A DNA stretch of 64,000 nt, taken from the NCBI GenBank assembly GCA_000496475.1, contig AYMW01000001.1, positions 471,018 through 535,017 on the forward strand, read 5' to 3'. Shown piece by piece: positions 1-7,348 of this stretch (within the stretch, counting starts at the first letter, position 1; each line of letters starts with the position of its first letter). The notes below the pieces were generated by a model that saw nothing but the letters and a program-made list of their open reading frames with translations, was not told the DNA's origin and ran no database searches. The DNA comes from Betaproteobacteria bacterium MOLA814. GTDB lineage: Bacteria; Pseudomonadota; Gammaproteobacteria; Burkholderiales; Burkholderiaceae_C. Position numbers and translations under genes: made by a program.

Positions 1-401
1 TTGAAGCTTCTTGGCCATGGCGCTTGACGCTAGATGTGGGTGTTCATGTACCCATACACTGCACAGCCAGTGGCAAACTCTTTTTGGCTCTAATGGCCAA
101 AGAGACACGCGAAAGCATGTTGCAAACTTTGGCACTTGAACGCATGACAGAACACACCATCACCTCGGCTGATGCCCTGCTTAAAGAGTGCGTAGCTATT
201 GGCAAGCAGGGCTACTCGCTGGACAGACAGGAATTTATTCCAGGATTGATTGCACTAGCTGTACCGGTCTATGACCGAGACACCCAACTGCGCGGTGCCA
301 TAGCAGTTCATGCGCCCATTGCAAGACTATCGGTAGAAGGGGCCCTCAAGCATTTGGCGATGCTTAAACATGCGGCCAATCGCATGGGACATCAACTCTA
401 A
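1..401 (+). CDS. IclR-family transcriptional regulator, C-terminal part
   Basis: The reading frame is open to the left edge, so this is the 3' part of a gene whose helix-turn-helix domain lies outside the window. What remains is the effector-binding domain of IclR regulators: the stretch PIHCTASGKLFLA is the family hallmark near the ligand pocket, followed by GYSLDRQEFIPGLIALAVPV and GAIAVHAP. IclR proteins are cytoplasmic DNA-binding regulators of small-molecule catabolism; the target and ligand cannot be inferred here because the neighbouring operon is outside the window. No downstream gene is coupled to it. Confidence 0.88.
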   Translation, partial: EASWPWRLTLDVGVHVPIHCTASGKLFLALMAKETRESMLQTLALERMTEHTITSADALLKECVAIGKQGYSLDRQEFIPGLIALAVPVYDRDTQLRGAIAVHAPIARLSVEGALKHLAMLKHAANRMGHQL

Positions 402-748
402 AGTCCGGATTCTCTTGTTCGGATCAAATTCTTCTTACACTTTAATCAAGCTATTGAGAACCTGCGTGATTTAAGCCACTTAGACGACACTGTGGCGGGC
501 AAGCGCTATGGTCAACGCTCTTCAGCTCACAAAAATAGTCGGAATCGACATTGTGAAAAACAGTTCAGCAAATCAGCGATTGCTCGCATGCTGGTGACAG
601 ATCGCTCATAAGGCAAAGCGCTTGAGACGTGAACGCACAGTCCGCCATCAAGTGGTGTACCCACTTACAACAAGGTTTTGTCGACTTGCGTATATTTAAT
701 CTATCGATTACTTGTGGTGGTGGTGTAGCTTTATGTGCAGGAAACGCC
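402..748. other. Intergenic region without recognised gene
   Basis: About 350 bases after the IclR gene. Short open frames on both strands have no recognisable domain. I see no clear terminator, RNA gene or repeat. Confidence 0.5.
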
Positions 749-1245
749 GTGAAAAAAATGTATTCGCAACACCAATGCCTTTGCATGTGGCTTGTTCCAC
801 GCAATCCAAAGACGGTGTCAACGCCGCCTTAGCAGCTGGCAGCTTCAAAACATTGGCGACGGACCTTGGAGCAGCAAGTTTGGTTGATACATTACAGGGC
901 AAAGGCCGATTTACTGTGTGTGCACCCACCGGTGAAGCATTTGCCCACATCCCCAACGCTGGCGCCGCCGCCTTGCTCAAAGACAAGACCCAACTGACAG
1001 CCGGATTGACCTACGGTGTCAAGGTGGACAAAGTCAAAACAGCTCCAAGCGCAGAGTTGACCGTAACCACCATGGGTGGCGTTAAGGTTGGCAACGCCAA
1101 CGCTGTCAAGACAGGCATGAGCGCACACAACAGTGTTATCCATGCCACTGATAACGTGATCGCTCCTAAAAAATCTGTCCGACTCAACGCACGCACCTGC
1201 GCAGCACGCTCGAACAACCAACCATCGCGAAATACAGCACCTTGA
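749..1245 (+). pseudogene. Decayed fasciclin (FAS1) domain protein
   Basis: The frame starting around 790 carries clear FAS1 signatures: AALAAGSFKTLATDLGAA, LVDTLQGKGRFTVCAPTGEAF, AAALLKDKTQLTAGLTY, and later GGVKVGNANAVKTGMSAHNSVIH. FAS1 proteins are secreted or surface adhesion modules. Signs of decay: the usual YHVVPGKV segment after LTY is shortened by roughly a dozen residues; the N-terminal signal peptide is missing from this frame; and a typical signal-peptide beginning (GTG AAA AAA ATG TAT at 749-763, VKKMYSQH) lies in a different frame. This suggests a frameshift between signal peptide and domain. The tail after VIAPKK is also unlike the family. The stop overlaps the start of the next gene by a few bases. 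The parts are clear; that it is non-functional is inference. Confidence 0.6.
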
Positions 1246-1859
1246 CTCAAATTATTCCCCTTTTTCCTTTGTCACACGGCCTTTTTCCTGATGGCAAGCT
1301 TCATCTTCAAATCTTTGAGGTCCGCTACCTCAACCTCATTAAGCAGTGCCACCAACAGCAATTGCCATTTGGCGTGGTTCAACTCATAAACGACAACGAT
1401 GAAGTGCAGGTGCCAGGAAAAGTGCCCACGCTTCACCAGGTAGGGTGCTTGGCTCACATTCGAGAATTCGATCAAGTGCAGCCAGCCTTTTTTCGGGTTG
1501 TTTGTCAGGGTGGTTTGCGTTTTCAGCTGACAGACCTGCAACCTGGTCCTTATGGCGTATGGCAAGGTGCTGTCACATACCTCCCACAAGACCCAGAGCT
1601 TGCAGTGCCTAACGAGCTCCAAGTTCTCGCTGACAAGTTGGGCAAGGTCATTGCGTCGCTTCAAAAGCAGGGGGAGCTCGACAAGCTGTCTATTTTTGCC
1701 CCTTATTATTTGGACCAGTGTGGTTGGTTGGCCAATCGCTATGCAGAGGCTATGCCACTCAGCACCGAGATGAAGCAGCAGCTCCTCAAAGAACCAGACC
1801 CGCTGAAGCGGCTGCAGGACATCTTGCAATTGAGTCAATTAGGACAGGACGATGATTGA
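1242..1859 (+). CDS. LON peptidase substrate-binding domain protein
   Basis: A 205-residue protein made of a single LON N-terminal (substrate-binding) domain, without ATPase or protease parts. It opens with IIPLFPLSHGLFPDGKLHLQ and FEVRYLNLIKQC, the classic start of this fold, and continues with GCLAHIREFDQ. Stand-alone proteins of this kind are common in Betaproteobacteria; their substrate is unknown. The start is a TTG at 1242, chosen because the family begins only a few residues before the IPLFPL motif. It overlaps the end of the fasciclin relic. Not to be confused with the full Lon protease encoded at 15.8-18.2 kb. Confidence 0.85.
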   Translation: MTQIIPLFPLSHGLFPDGKLHLQIFEVRYLNLIKQCHQQQLPFGVVQLINDNDEVQVPGKVPTLHQVGCLAHIREFDQVQPAFFRVVCQGGLRFQLTDLQPGPYGVWQGAVTYLPQDPELAVPNELQVLADKLGKVIASLQKQGELDKLSIFAPYYLDQCGWLANRYAEAMPLSTEMKQQLLKEPDPLKRLQDILQLSQLGQDDD

Positions 1860-1901
1860 CACGGACTCTCAGCCAGCCCACGTCAACTTGGAGCGGCATA
1901 T

Positions 1902-2450
1902 GGGGTTCTGTCACAACAATCGCGTTTGGCCAAAAGAGTTGCGTTGCTGAGTTGGAGATCAAGCTGCAAGGCTTTACAACTGGTTGACTGCAGACATGGT
2001 GTTGCCGTTGGGACAGTCCGTATGCCCCGTGAGGATTATGTGCATGGTTTCGATTCCGGCGATAGTGATTCATGCACCCGAAAACGACTTGAAGCCGCGT
2101 ATCGGCTGGTGATTCGTTTGATGGCTCGATGGTCCTGCTCAACGATGTTGTTGACGTATTCGCATTGACGCATCAGGCTATCGACGCAGGCGACAGCCTT
2201 GACACTCTCAATGGCGGTTGTACCAGCGCCACGCTTGTCGGTAGTGATCTTGTCTGGCACATCGTGCAGGTTGATGGCACGTGCCGGACATCGCCGGGCA
2301 GCAGCCAAGTCGCGCTTGGCAGTCAGCAGAAGATCCACCGTATCGCCAGCGCGGTCAACGGAAACACCGCGTTCCAGCATCATCTCTTCGTCGTGACGCA
2401 GCCTCTGCGCACGAGGCACCAATCAACAAGTCGACGCTAATCCCCATGGT
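1902..2450 (-). mobile_element. IS6-family insertion sequence relic
   Basis: The region contains the remains of an IS6/IS26-type transposase on the minus strand and, near 1902-1917, a sequence (GGGTTCTGTCACAAC) resembling the GG..CTGT.GCAAA terminal repeat of this family. No matching inverted repeat was seen at the other end, so the element is probably truncated and immobile. Confidence 0.6.
1974..2422 (-). pseudogene. IS6-family transposase fragment, internally deleted and frameshifted
   Basis: Reading leftward from 2422, the protein has EEMMLERGVSVD, typical of the N-terminal region of IS6 transposases. It jumps directly to RAGDTVDLLLTAKRDLAAAR, which normally lies some 70 or more residues further on, past the first catalytic aspartate. 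It continues with AINLHDVPDKITTDKRGA, AIESVKA and YVNNIVEQDHRAIKRIT, all conserved in the DDE transposases of this family. After KRIT the frame is lost, but ITIAGIETMHIILTG resumes in another frame down to a stop at 1974. The usual length is about 230-240 residues, so this copy lacks part of the catalytic core and is not functional. Confidence 0.82.
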
Positions 2451-2816
2451 TGCTAGGTACTTCATTAAAAACACCCACTACAAAGCGCCTTAAGGAAGCC
2501 GTACCGACTTCGCGCAAGCCCATGATTCAATTAAAAAAACAGTTATGACGCACTGCCCCCATAAATCAGCACTGAAGCACTGAGCGTTTGCAGTCAATGC
2601 ATATTCGATCTGATGCACCGAACACTGATGATCGGTCAAGTTGCTAAGAAATTATGTGCCTCCAATGGTTGAAGGGCAGCGACCATGGTCAACCAACATC
2701 GGTCAGGCTGGTCACATAAGCCACAGCGTCAACAAGCTTCAATCAATGAGCCTGCCAATCATCACACTTTGTTTGTTTGTGTAGGATGATAAAAACTCTC
2801 GAAACTTGGCTTTCCA
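2451..2816. other. Intergenic region, no gene recognised
   Basis: About 370 bases between the IS6 relic and the exonuclease gene. No convincing coding frame, RNA gene or strong hairpin was seen. The promoter of the downstream gene presumably lies here. Confidence 0.45.
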
Positions 2817-4250
2817 ATGAAACTTATAGACATCGAATTTCCTATTCTTGCATTTGTCGACATCGAGACCACGGGCGGCAATTTCGATCGTGACCGGATC
2901 ACTGAAATCGGCATCAAGACACTGGCTAACGGGCAAGAAAGTGCTTGGGAGTGCTTGATAAATCCAGAAACCTTTATTCCTCAAAACATCCAGAGATTGA
3001 CGGGAATCACGCCTGACATGGTGGCAGACCACCCTTCATTTGACGAACTCGCGCTACAAATTAAAAAAGAGCTGGAAGGAAAGATTTTTGTTGCTCACAA
3101 CGCACGCTTTGACTATGGCTTCATCAAAGCCTCTTTTAAAAGGCTGGGTTTAGATTTTCGACCGAAGGTTTTGTGCACCGTCAAGCTCTCTCGACTGCTT
3201 TTCCCGCAACAGGCTAGGCACAACTTGGACACCATCGTCGCTGTACACGACCTGACGGTCAGTGCGAGGCACCGAGCCTTGGGCGACGCCGATTTACTGG
3301 TCCAATTTTGGCGTGTGTGTGAAAAGACTGTCGGCCAAACGCGCTTGCTAGAAGCGGTGCGTCAGTTGGTGAGCCACGTCAGCCTGCCGCCCAACATCAG
3401 CCAATCCGTCATCGATGCGATCCCAGACTCGCCGGGTTGCTATATGTTGTACGGTGAGCACCACGCCCCTTTGTACATTGGCAAAAGCATTTCAATGCGC
3501 AGCCGCGTGATGAGCCATTTCCAAAGTGCGCTCACCGTTCGCAAAGAAATGAAATTATCCGAACAGGTTCATCACATCGAGTGGATCGAGACAAGTGGTG
3601 AATTGAGCGCTTTGATTTTGGAAGCCAAGCTCATCAAAGAGCGCATGCCAAGCATGAACATCAAGCTTCGCCGCTCAAAAGACTTGTGCGCATGGCAATT
3701 GAGCCAAGGTACATCAGGCTGTGACAAACCCACTCTCATTACGCACAAGCACTTACAACCCGGCTTTCAAGCAAATCTGTACGGTCTTTTTTACAATAAG
3801 AGAGAAGCGCTGGGCTACTTAAAAGCTGTCGCAAAGAAGTACCAACTGTGTGAAGCCTTACTGGGTTTGGAAAAAGTAGACGAGGGCAAACCTTGCTTTG
3901 GCTACCAAGTCAAACAATGCCATGGCGCATGCATTGGAAAAGTGTCTTTGGCGGTGCACAACCTAAAGTTGCAAACTGCGCTTCAGCCTTTCAAGGTCCA
4001 AGCTTGGCCATTTGCTGGTGCGGTGGCGATACAAGACGGGCACAGCATGCTTGTGATCAACAAATGGTGTTACATGGGCACCGCCAACGACCACGTTGAG
4101 CTGGACGTCCTTGCCCAGTCTGAAGACTTGAACTTTGATCTTGACATCTACAAGATCGTCAAAAAAGCAATCACTGGTTCTCACAAAACGCACCTTGTGA
4201 AACTTCCCAGTACCCAAGAAACGACGGCCTCGTGTGACGCAATGGAGTGA
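2817..4250 (+). CDS. DEDDh 3'-5' exonuclease fused to GIY-YIG (UvrC/Cho-like) nuclease
   Basis: A 477-residue two-domain nuclease. The N-terminal third is a DnaQ/epsilon-like DEDDh exonuclease: FVDIETTGG gives the acidic pair D15 and E17, HNARFDYGF gives D99, and HRALGDADLL gives H152 and D157. The central part (about residues 200-290) is a GIY-YIG module related to UvrC and Cho: DSPGCYMLYG, then APLYIGKSISMRSRVMSHF with the catalytic-type arginine and a later EAKLIKE glutamate. The C-terminal part resembles the UvrC-type extension. Such fusions are known in many bacteria and are thought to act in DNA repair, combining end-trimming with incision, but their exact role is poorly defined. It overlaps the frame of the following small gene only at its end. 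Confidence 0.88.
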   Translation: MKLIDIEFPILAFVDIETTGGNFDRDRITEIGIKTLANGQESAWECLINPETFIPQNIQRLTGITPDMVADHPSFDELALQIKKELEGKIFVAHNARFDYGFIKASFKRLGLDFRPKVLCTVKLSRLLFPQQARHNLDTIVAVHDLTVSARHRALGDADLLVQFWRVCEKTVGQTRLLEAVRQLVSHVSLPPNISQSVIDAIPDSPGCYMLYGEHHAPLYIGKSISMRSRVMSHFQSALTVRKEMKLSEQVHHIEWIETSGELSALILEAKLIKERMPSMNIKLRRSKDLCAWQLSQGTSGCDKPTLITHKHLQPGFQANLYGLFYNKREALGYLKAVAKKYQLCEALLGLEKVDEGKPCFGYQVKQCHGACIGKVSLAVHNLKLQTALQPFKVQAWPFAGAVAIQDGHSMLVINKWCYMGTANDHVELDVLAQSEDLNFDLDIYKIVKKAITGSHKTHLVKLPSTQETTASCDAME

Positions 4251-4261
4251 TCTTTATCAAT

Positions 4262-4450
4262 ATGTCTACACCTGCTCGATCCCGAATCAAAGCTTGCGCA
4301 ACATGCAAAGCAGTGCGTTCAACCCTATACCGTGTTGTGCAAGACGAGACAGCTATTTGGACCTTGATTTGTCAAGAATGTCGGGTTAAAGTTGAGCGTC
4401 TTCGCTGTTATCGCTATGGCGGTACTTGGAAGGCTTACAAGCGGCACTGA
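4262..4450 (+). CDS. Small zinc-ribbon-like protein
   Basis: A 62-residue basic protein with two CxxC pairs: KACATCKAV near the N-terminus and LICQECRVKV in the middle, spaced as in a zinc ribbon. It ends YRYGGTWKAYKRH. I recall similar short uncharacterised proteins in Betaproteobacteria. The ATG at 4262 (MSTPARSRIKACATC) is preferred over an upstream in-frame ATG at 4247, which overlaps the preceding gene. Function unknown; nucleic-acid binding is a guess from the fold and charge. Confidence 0.65.
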   Translation: MSTPARSRIKACATCKAVRSTLYRVVQDETAIWTLICQECRVKVERLRCYRYGGTWKAYKRH

Positions 4451-4563
4451 TTAACGCTAAATGTCAATGCTGGCCTGATATATCCCTGACTCATGAGTCA
4501 ACGACCTGTTGAGTTAGAGTCCCGTCCATGCTTAAAACCGAGAGCGGTTAAGTCCCTGTACTT

Positions 4564-6591
4564 TTGGCTGATCCAGACCTTACCCTTACCGCCCCTTGCG
4601 CTGTTCAAAATGAGTTACGACATGTGCGTGCACTCATGCAACTTGAGCAAAAGGAAGACCAAGCACAATTCAAACTCAAAAATGCCAGTGCCAGCATCAA
4701 GGAGCGCCGACGGCGTGGCTTGACCTGGTACCCCGTCACCATCACCAATGAAGAGATCGGATTTGGTGGCAAGGTGGTGCTTGAGCTGGAGCGCCCTGCC
4801 AGTCGGCAAGACCTCCACTTGTTTCAGGTGGGCAAGAATGCGTCGCTGTTCAGTCATGGAACTGGACACTCAACATCCGATCGGCCCGGGCTGAGCGGGG
4901 TTGTGACCAGCGTGCGGCGCAACAAGCTGCTGTTTGCCACCACCAAAGAAGAGCTGCCCGACTGGGTACTTGACGGCAGCACGCTGGGCATAGATCTCAC
5001 CTTTGATGAGGTGAGCTACCGCGAGATGAACAAGGCCCTGGGTGATGTCATGGACGCACGCGACAACCGCGTGGCCGAACTGCGCGACGTGCTGCTGGGC
5101 GCCAGGCAGGCCAGCTTTCGCGAGCACAAAGCCGACGACCTGTTGTATCCCAGTGCACTCAACGACTCGCAGCTGGCAGCTGTGCGCCATGTGATCTCGG
5201 CCCAAGACGTGGCCATCATCCACGGCCCGCCTGGTACTGGAAAAACCACTACGCTGGTGCAGGCTATTCTAGAAACCATCCGTCGTGAGCGGCGCGTGCT
5301 GGTGTGTGCCCCCTCCAACACAGCTGTGGACCTGCTCACCGAAAAGTTAGCCGAGTGCGGTGTCAACGTGATACGTATGGGCAACCCCAGCCGCGTGTCG
5401 GACCTGCTGCTCCAGCACACCCTCGATGCAGGTGTGATGGCCCATCCCAGCTACAGCAAAATGCACGCGATGCGCCAAACCGCTAACCAGCACCGAGAAA
5501 CTGTCAACGAATATATTCGCCATTTCGGCTTCGAGGAGCGCCAGCACCGCCAATGGCTGAAGGAGGAAGCGCGAACGCTGCGTCAAACTGCCGATGATTT
5601 AGAGCGCTTCATAACTGAGGATGTGCTCGAATCGGTGCAGGTCATCACCTGCACGCTTGTGGGTGCCAGCCACCGCCACATTCGCCACCTGAGCTTTGAG
5701 ACCGTTTTCATCGACGAAGCCGCTCAAGCCTTGGAGCCGGGTTGTTGGATTCCCATTGCCAGAGGCCAGCGCGTTGTTCTGGCTGGCGATCACCGCCAGC
5801 TACCGCCCACGGTTAAAAGTGAAAAAGCGGCCCGGGAAGGCTTGCGCGAAACCCTTTTTGAAAAGTGCATTCAACGCCAGCCGCAGACGGCCCGCATGCT
5901 GACCGTGCAATACCGCATGCACATGGACATCATGGGGTTCAGCTCAGACAAGTTCTACGGCAACCAATTGGTGCCGCACCCCAGCGTGCGTCATGCCGGC
6001 TTGGAGACTTACGATCTGCGTTTTGCTCCCGACTGGCCAGTGGAATTTATCGACACCGCCGGCTGTGGCTTTTTGGAGGTTGCCATTCCCGAAAGCCGTT
6101 CAACGGCAAACCCCGATGAAGCCCACTTGCTGCTAGAGCGCCTTCTCCAGCTGCTGGTGCCCTACGACCCAGCTGAACACGCCGAACACCCAAAAGCCCC
6201 GCTCACCATCGGCGTGATTGCGCCGTACCGCGCCCAAATCAACTATTTGAACGACGCCATCGAAGACAGCGAAGTTCTCAACGATTTGCTAATGCAACGT
6301 AGGCTCAGCGTGGGCACTGTCGATTCGTTTCAGGGCCAAGAGCGTGACATCATTGCCATATCATTGACGCGCAGCAACCCCCAAGGCGAGATCGGCTTTC
6401 TTTCCGACATCCGTCGAATGAACGTGGGCATGACGCGCGCCCGACGCAAGTTGTTACTGATCGGCGACTCTTCCACGCTGTGCTGCAATCAGTTTTTCAT
6501 AGACTTGATTGTTTATGTAAAGCGAATAGGTGGCTACCGGACAGCCCAAGAAATGACACAGGTGCTGCCATTGCACGAAGTGCGGGCATGA
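4564..6591 (+). CDS. UPF1/IGHMBP2-like superfamily 1 DNA/RNA helicase
   Basis: A 675-residue SF1B helicase with all main motifs. Walker A GPPGTGKTTT is at about 221-230, motif II DEAA at 384-387 (FIDEAAQALEP), motif III AGDHRQLPPTV at about 407-417, motif V VGTVDSFQGQERDII, and motif VI VGMTRARRKLLLIGD. The region before the motor (ERRRRGLTWYPVTI, then a barrel-like segment) matches bacterial proteins of the IGHMBP2/SMUBP-2 group. Bacterial members unwind nucleic acids, but their role is not well established. The start is uncertain: stops close the frame upstream at 4549, leaving a TTG at 4564 or the ATG at 4636. Family alignment from memory favours 4564. Confidence 0.88.
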   Translation: MADPDLTLTAPCAVQNELRHVRALMQLEQKEDQAQFKLKNASASIKERRRRGLTWYPVTITNEEIGFGGKVVLELERPASRQDLHLFQVGKNASLFSHGTGHSTSDRPGLSGVVTSVRRNKLLFATTKEELPDWVLDGSTLGIDLTFDEVSYREMNKALGDVMDARDNRVAELRDVLLGARQASFREHKADDLLYPSALNDSQLAAVRHVISAQDVAIIHGPPGTGKTTTLVQAILETIRRERRVLVCAPSNTAVDLLTEKLAECGVNVIRMGNPSRVSDLLLQHTLDAGVMAHPSYSKMHAMRQTANQHRETVNEYIRHFGFEERQHRQWLKEEARTLRQTADDLERFITEDVLESVQVITCTLVGASHRHIRHLSFETVFIDEAAQALEPGCWIPIARGQRVVLAGDHRQLPPTVKSEKAAREGLRETLFEKCIQRQPQTARMLTVQYRMHMDIMGFSSDKFYGNQLVPHPSVRHAGLETYDLRFAPDWPVEFIDTAGCGFLEVAIPESRSTANPDEAHLLLERLLQLLVPYDPAEHAEHPKAPLTIGVIAPYRAQINYLNDAIEDSEVLNDLLMQRRLSVGTVDSFQGQERDIIAISLTRSNPQGEIGFLSDIRRMNVGMTRARRKLLLIGDSSTLCCNQFFIDLIVYVKRIGGYRTAQEMTQVLPLHEVRA

Positions 6592-6631
6592 GCTGCTAGA
6601 TGTGTGAAGGCACTGGTATTGATGCCAGTTA

Positions 6632-6647
6632 AATTTCTGTCCAACTG
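6632..6647. repeat. Left arm of a 16-bp inverted repeat flanking attL
   Basis: AATTTCTGTCCAACTG here is the exact reverse complement of CAGTTGGACAGAAATT at 6857-6872. The pair brackets the left tRNA-Cys repeat and contains the TTGGACA heptamer that recurs at both element ends. Confidence 0.8.
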
Positions 6648-6681
6648 GGCGTTTGCACAACATGACAAACCAGCACAAACA

Positions 6682-6707
6682 AAAATAGCCCCCGGAGGAG
6701 CTATTTT
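6682..6707 (-). terminator. Terminator after left tRNA-Cys
   Basis: Read leftward: AAAATAGC, a short loop region, then GCTATTTTT followed by further T-rich bases (TTTTTGTTT). This is a hairpin with a U-tract just downstream of tRNA-Cys, duplicated with the attachment site. Confidence 0.7.
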
Positions 6708-6728
6708 CATGATTCCAGTAAGGAATTT

Positions 6729-6802
6729 TGGAGGCGCGACCCAGAGTCGAACTGGGCTAGACGGATTTGCAATCCGTTGCATAACCGCTTTGCTATCGCG
6801 CC
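6729..6802 (-). tRNA. tRNA-Cys (anticodon GCA), left copy
   Basis: A 74-base tRNA with encoded CCA. The acceptor stem GGCGCGA pairs with TCGCGCC, and the anticodon loop TTGCAAA gives GCA. Identical to the copy at 15432-15505. It lies at the left junction of the integrated element, so its upstream sequence (6803 onward) is element DNA rather than the native promoter region. Confidence 0.95.
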
Positions 6803-6856
6803 CCCATCAGTGAAATCAAGAACTTAGCTTGCGTTTGGGTTGGCTCTGCCAACGCT

Positions 6857-6878
6857 CAGTTGGACAGAAATTGGACAG
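6857..6878. promoter_or_regulatory. Tandem TTGGACAG copies, candidate integrase arm-type sites (left)
   Basis: TTGGACAG occurs twice, 11 bases apart, 54 bases inside attL. Related sites (TTGGACG and TTGGACA) lie just inside attR at 15349-15364. Short directly repeated motifs near both ends are what arm-binding sites of tyrosine integrases look like; binding itself is inference. Confidence 0.45.
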
Positions 6879-7141
6879 CAGAGAATACCAGTTCCCCCAC
6901 ATCAGTCAAGCCGACTATGTCCTTCTAAGCAGTTTTGCATACGCATACTAGCTGGGAGGGGTACCCCCTTCAAAAACCCGGCGCAGCGGACCCCCACCGT
7001 ACCCCCCACTTTCTCAAATGGGTCCCCCTGTGAGCACTTGTACTGTGTTTCGCTCAAACGATTTAAAAATTCTGGGAATCACTGTCTAAGGTTAGACACT
7101 TGGGTAGTGTGCCCATGGTGCGCGGCATCGTGAGCGTTTAA

Positions 7142-7181
7142 AAAATTTCAAAATTTCAAAATTTCAAAATTTCAAAATGTC
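7142..7181. repeat. Five tandem 8-bp repeats (AAAATTTC)
   Basis: AAAATTTC is repeated four times without interruption, followed by the variant AAAATGTC. It lies about 170 bases upstream of the protease start and just upstream of a candidate promoter. Such arrays can act as iterons or change length by slippage. Confidence 0.85.
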
Positions 7182-7207
7182 ATTTGATTGCTACTATAAA
7201 ATTAATT

Positions 7208-7237
7208 TTGCAATAAACTGGACAATAATTTTATACT
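7208..7237 (+). promoter_or_regulatory. Candidate sigma-70 promoter of the protease gene
   Basis: TTGCAA at 7208-7213 and TATACT at 7232-7237 are separated by 18 bases in very AT-rich DNA, about 110 bases upstream of the protease start. Good match to the consensus, but untested. Confidence 0.4.
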
Positions 7238-7283
7238 AAAGTAATAATAAATATATAATAATAAATTTGATAACAAGCGTATG

Positions 7284-7340
7284 CTAATTACTACCCGGCG
7301 GATTCAAATCTGAAGTGCAACATCCGGGTAGTTAATTAAG
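7284..7340 (+). promoter_or_regulatory. Inverted repeat in the protease leader
   Basis: CTACCCGG at 7291-7298 pairs perfectly with CCGGGTAG at 7324-7331. The arms extend as TAATTA on the left and TTAATTA on the right with one bulged base. It could be a leader hairpin controlling translation, since the start codon is nine bases beyond it, or an operator. It is not followed by a U-tract, so it is not a standard terminator. Confidence 0.5.
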
Positions 7341-7348
7341 GTTTTCAA

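Larger units (their letters stand above)
6664..6802. repeat. attL: 139-bp direct repeat containing tRNA-Cys
   Basis: Identical to 15367-15505 except for one base (G at 6718, A at 15421). It holds a complete tRNA-Cys gene plus about 65 bases of its 3' flank, including the terminator hairpin at 6682-6707. The distance between the copies is 8703 bases. An integrase gene sits just inside the right copy, so these are best read as attachment-site duplications. Confidence 0.93.
6803..7348. other. Left-end non-coding region of the element
   Basis: About 550 bases with no convincing gene. It contains two TTGGACAG copies in tandem (6860-6878), which are possible integrase arm sites; five tandem 8-base repeats (7142-7181); a candidate promoter (7208-7237); and an inverted repeat (7284-7338) just before the protease gene. 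Confidence 0.6.

Noticed and set aside
7142-7181. Short regular repeats as a CRISPR array
   Set aside because: Units are 8 bases, contiguous and without spacers, and there is no cas gene nearby.
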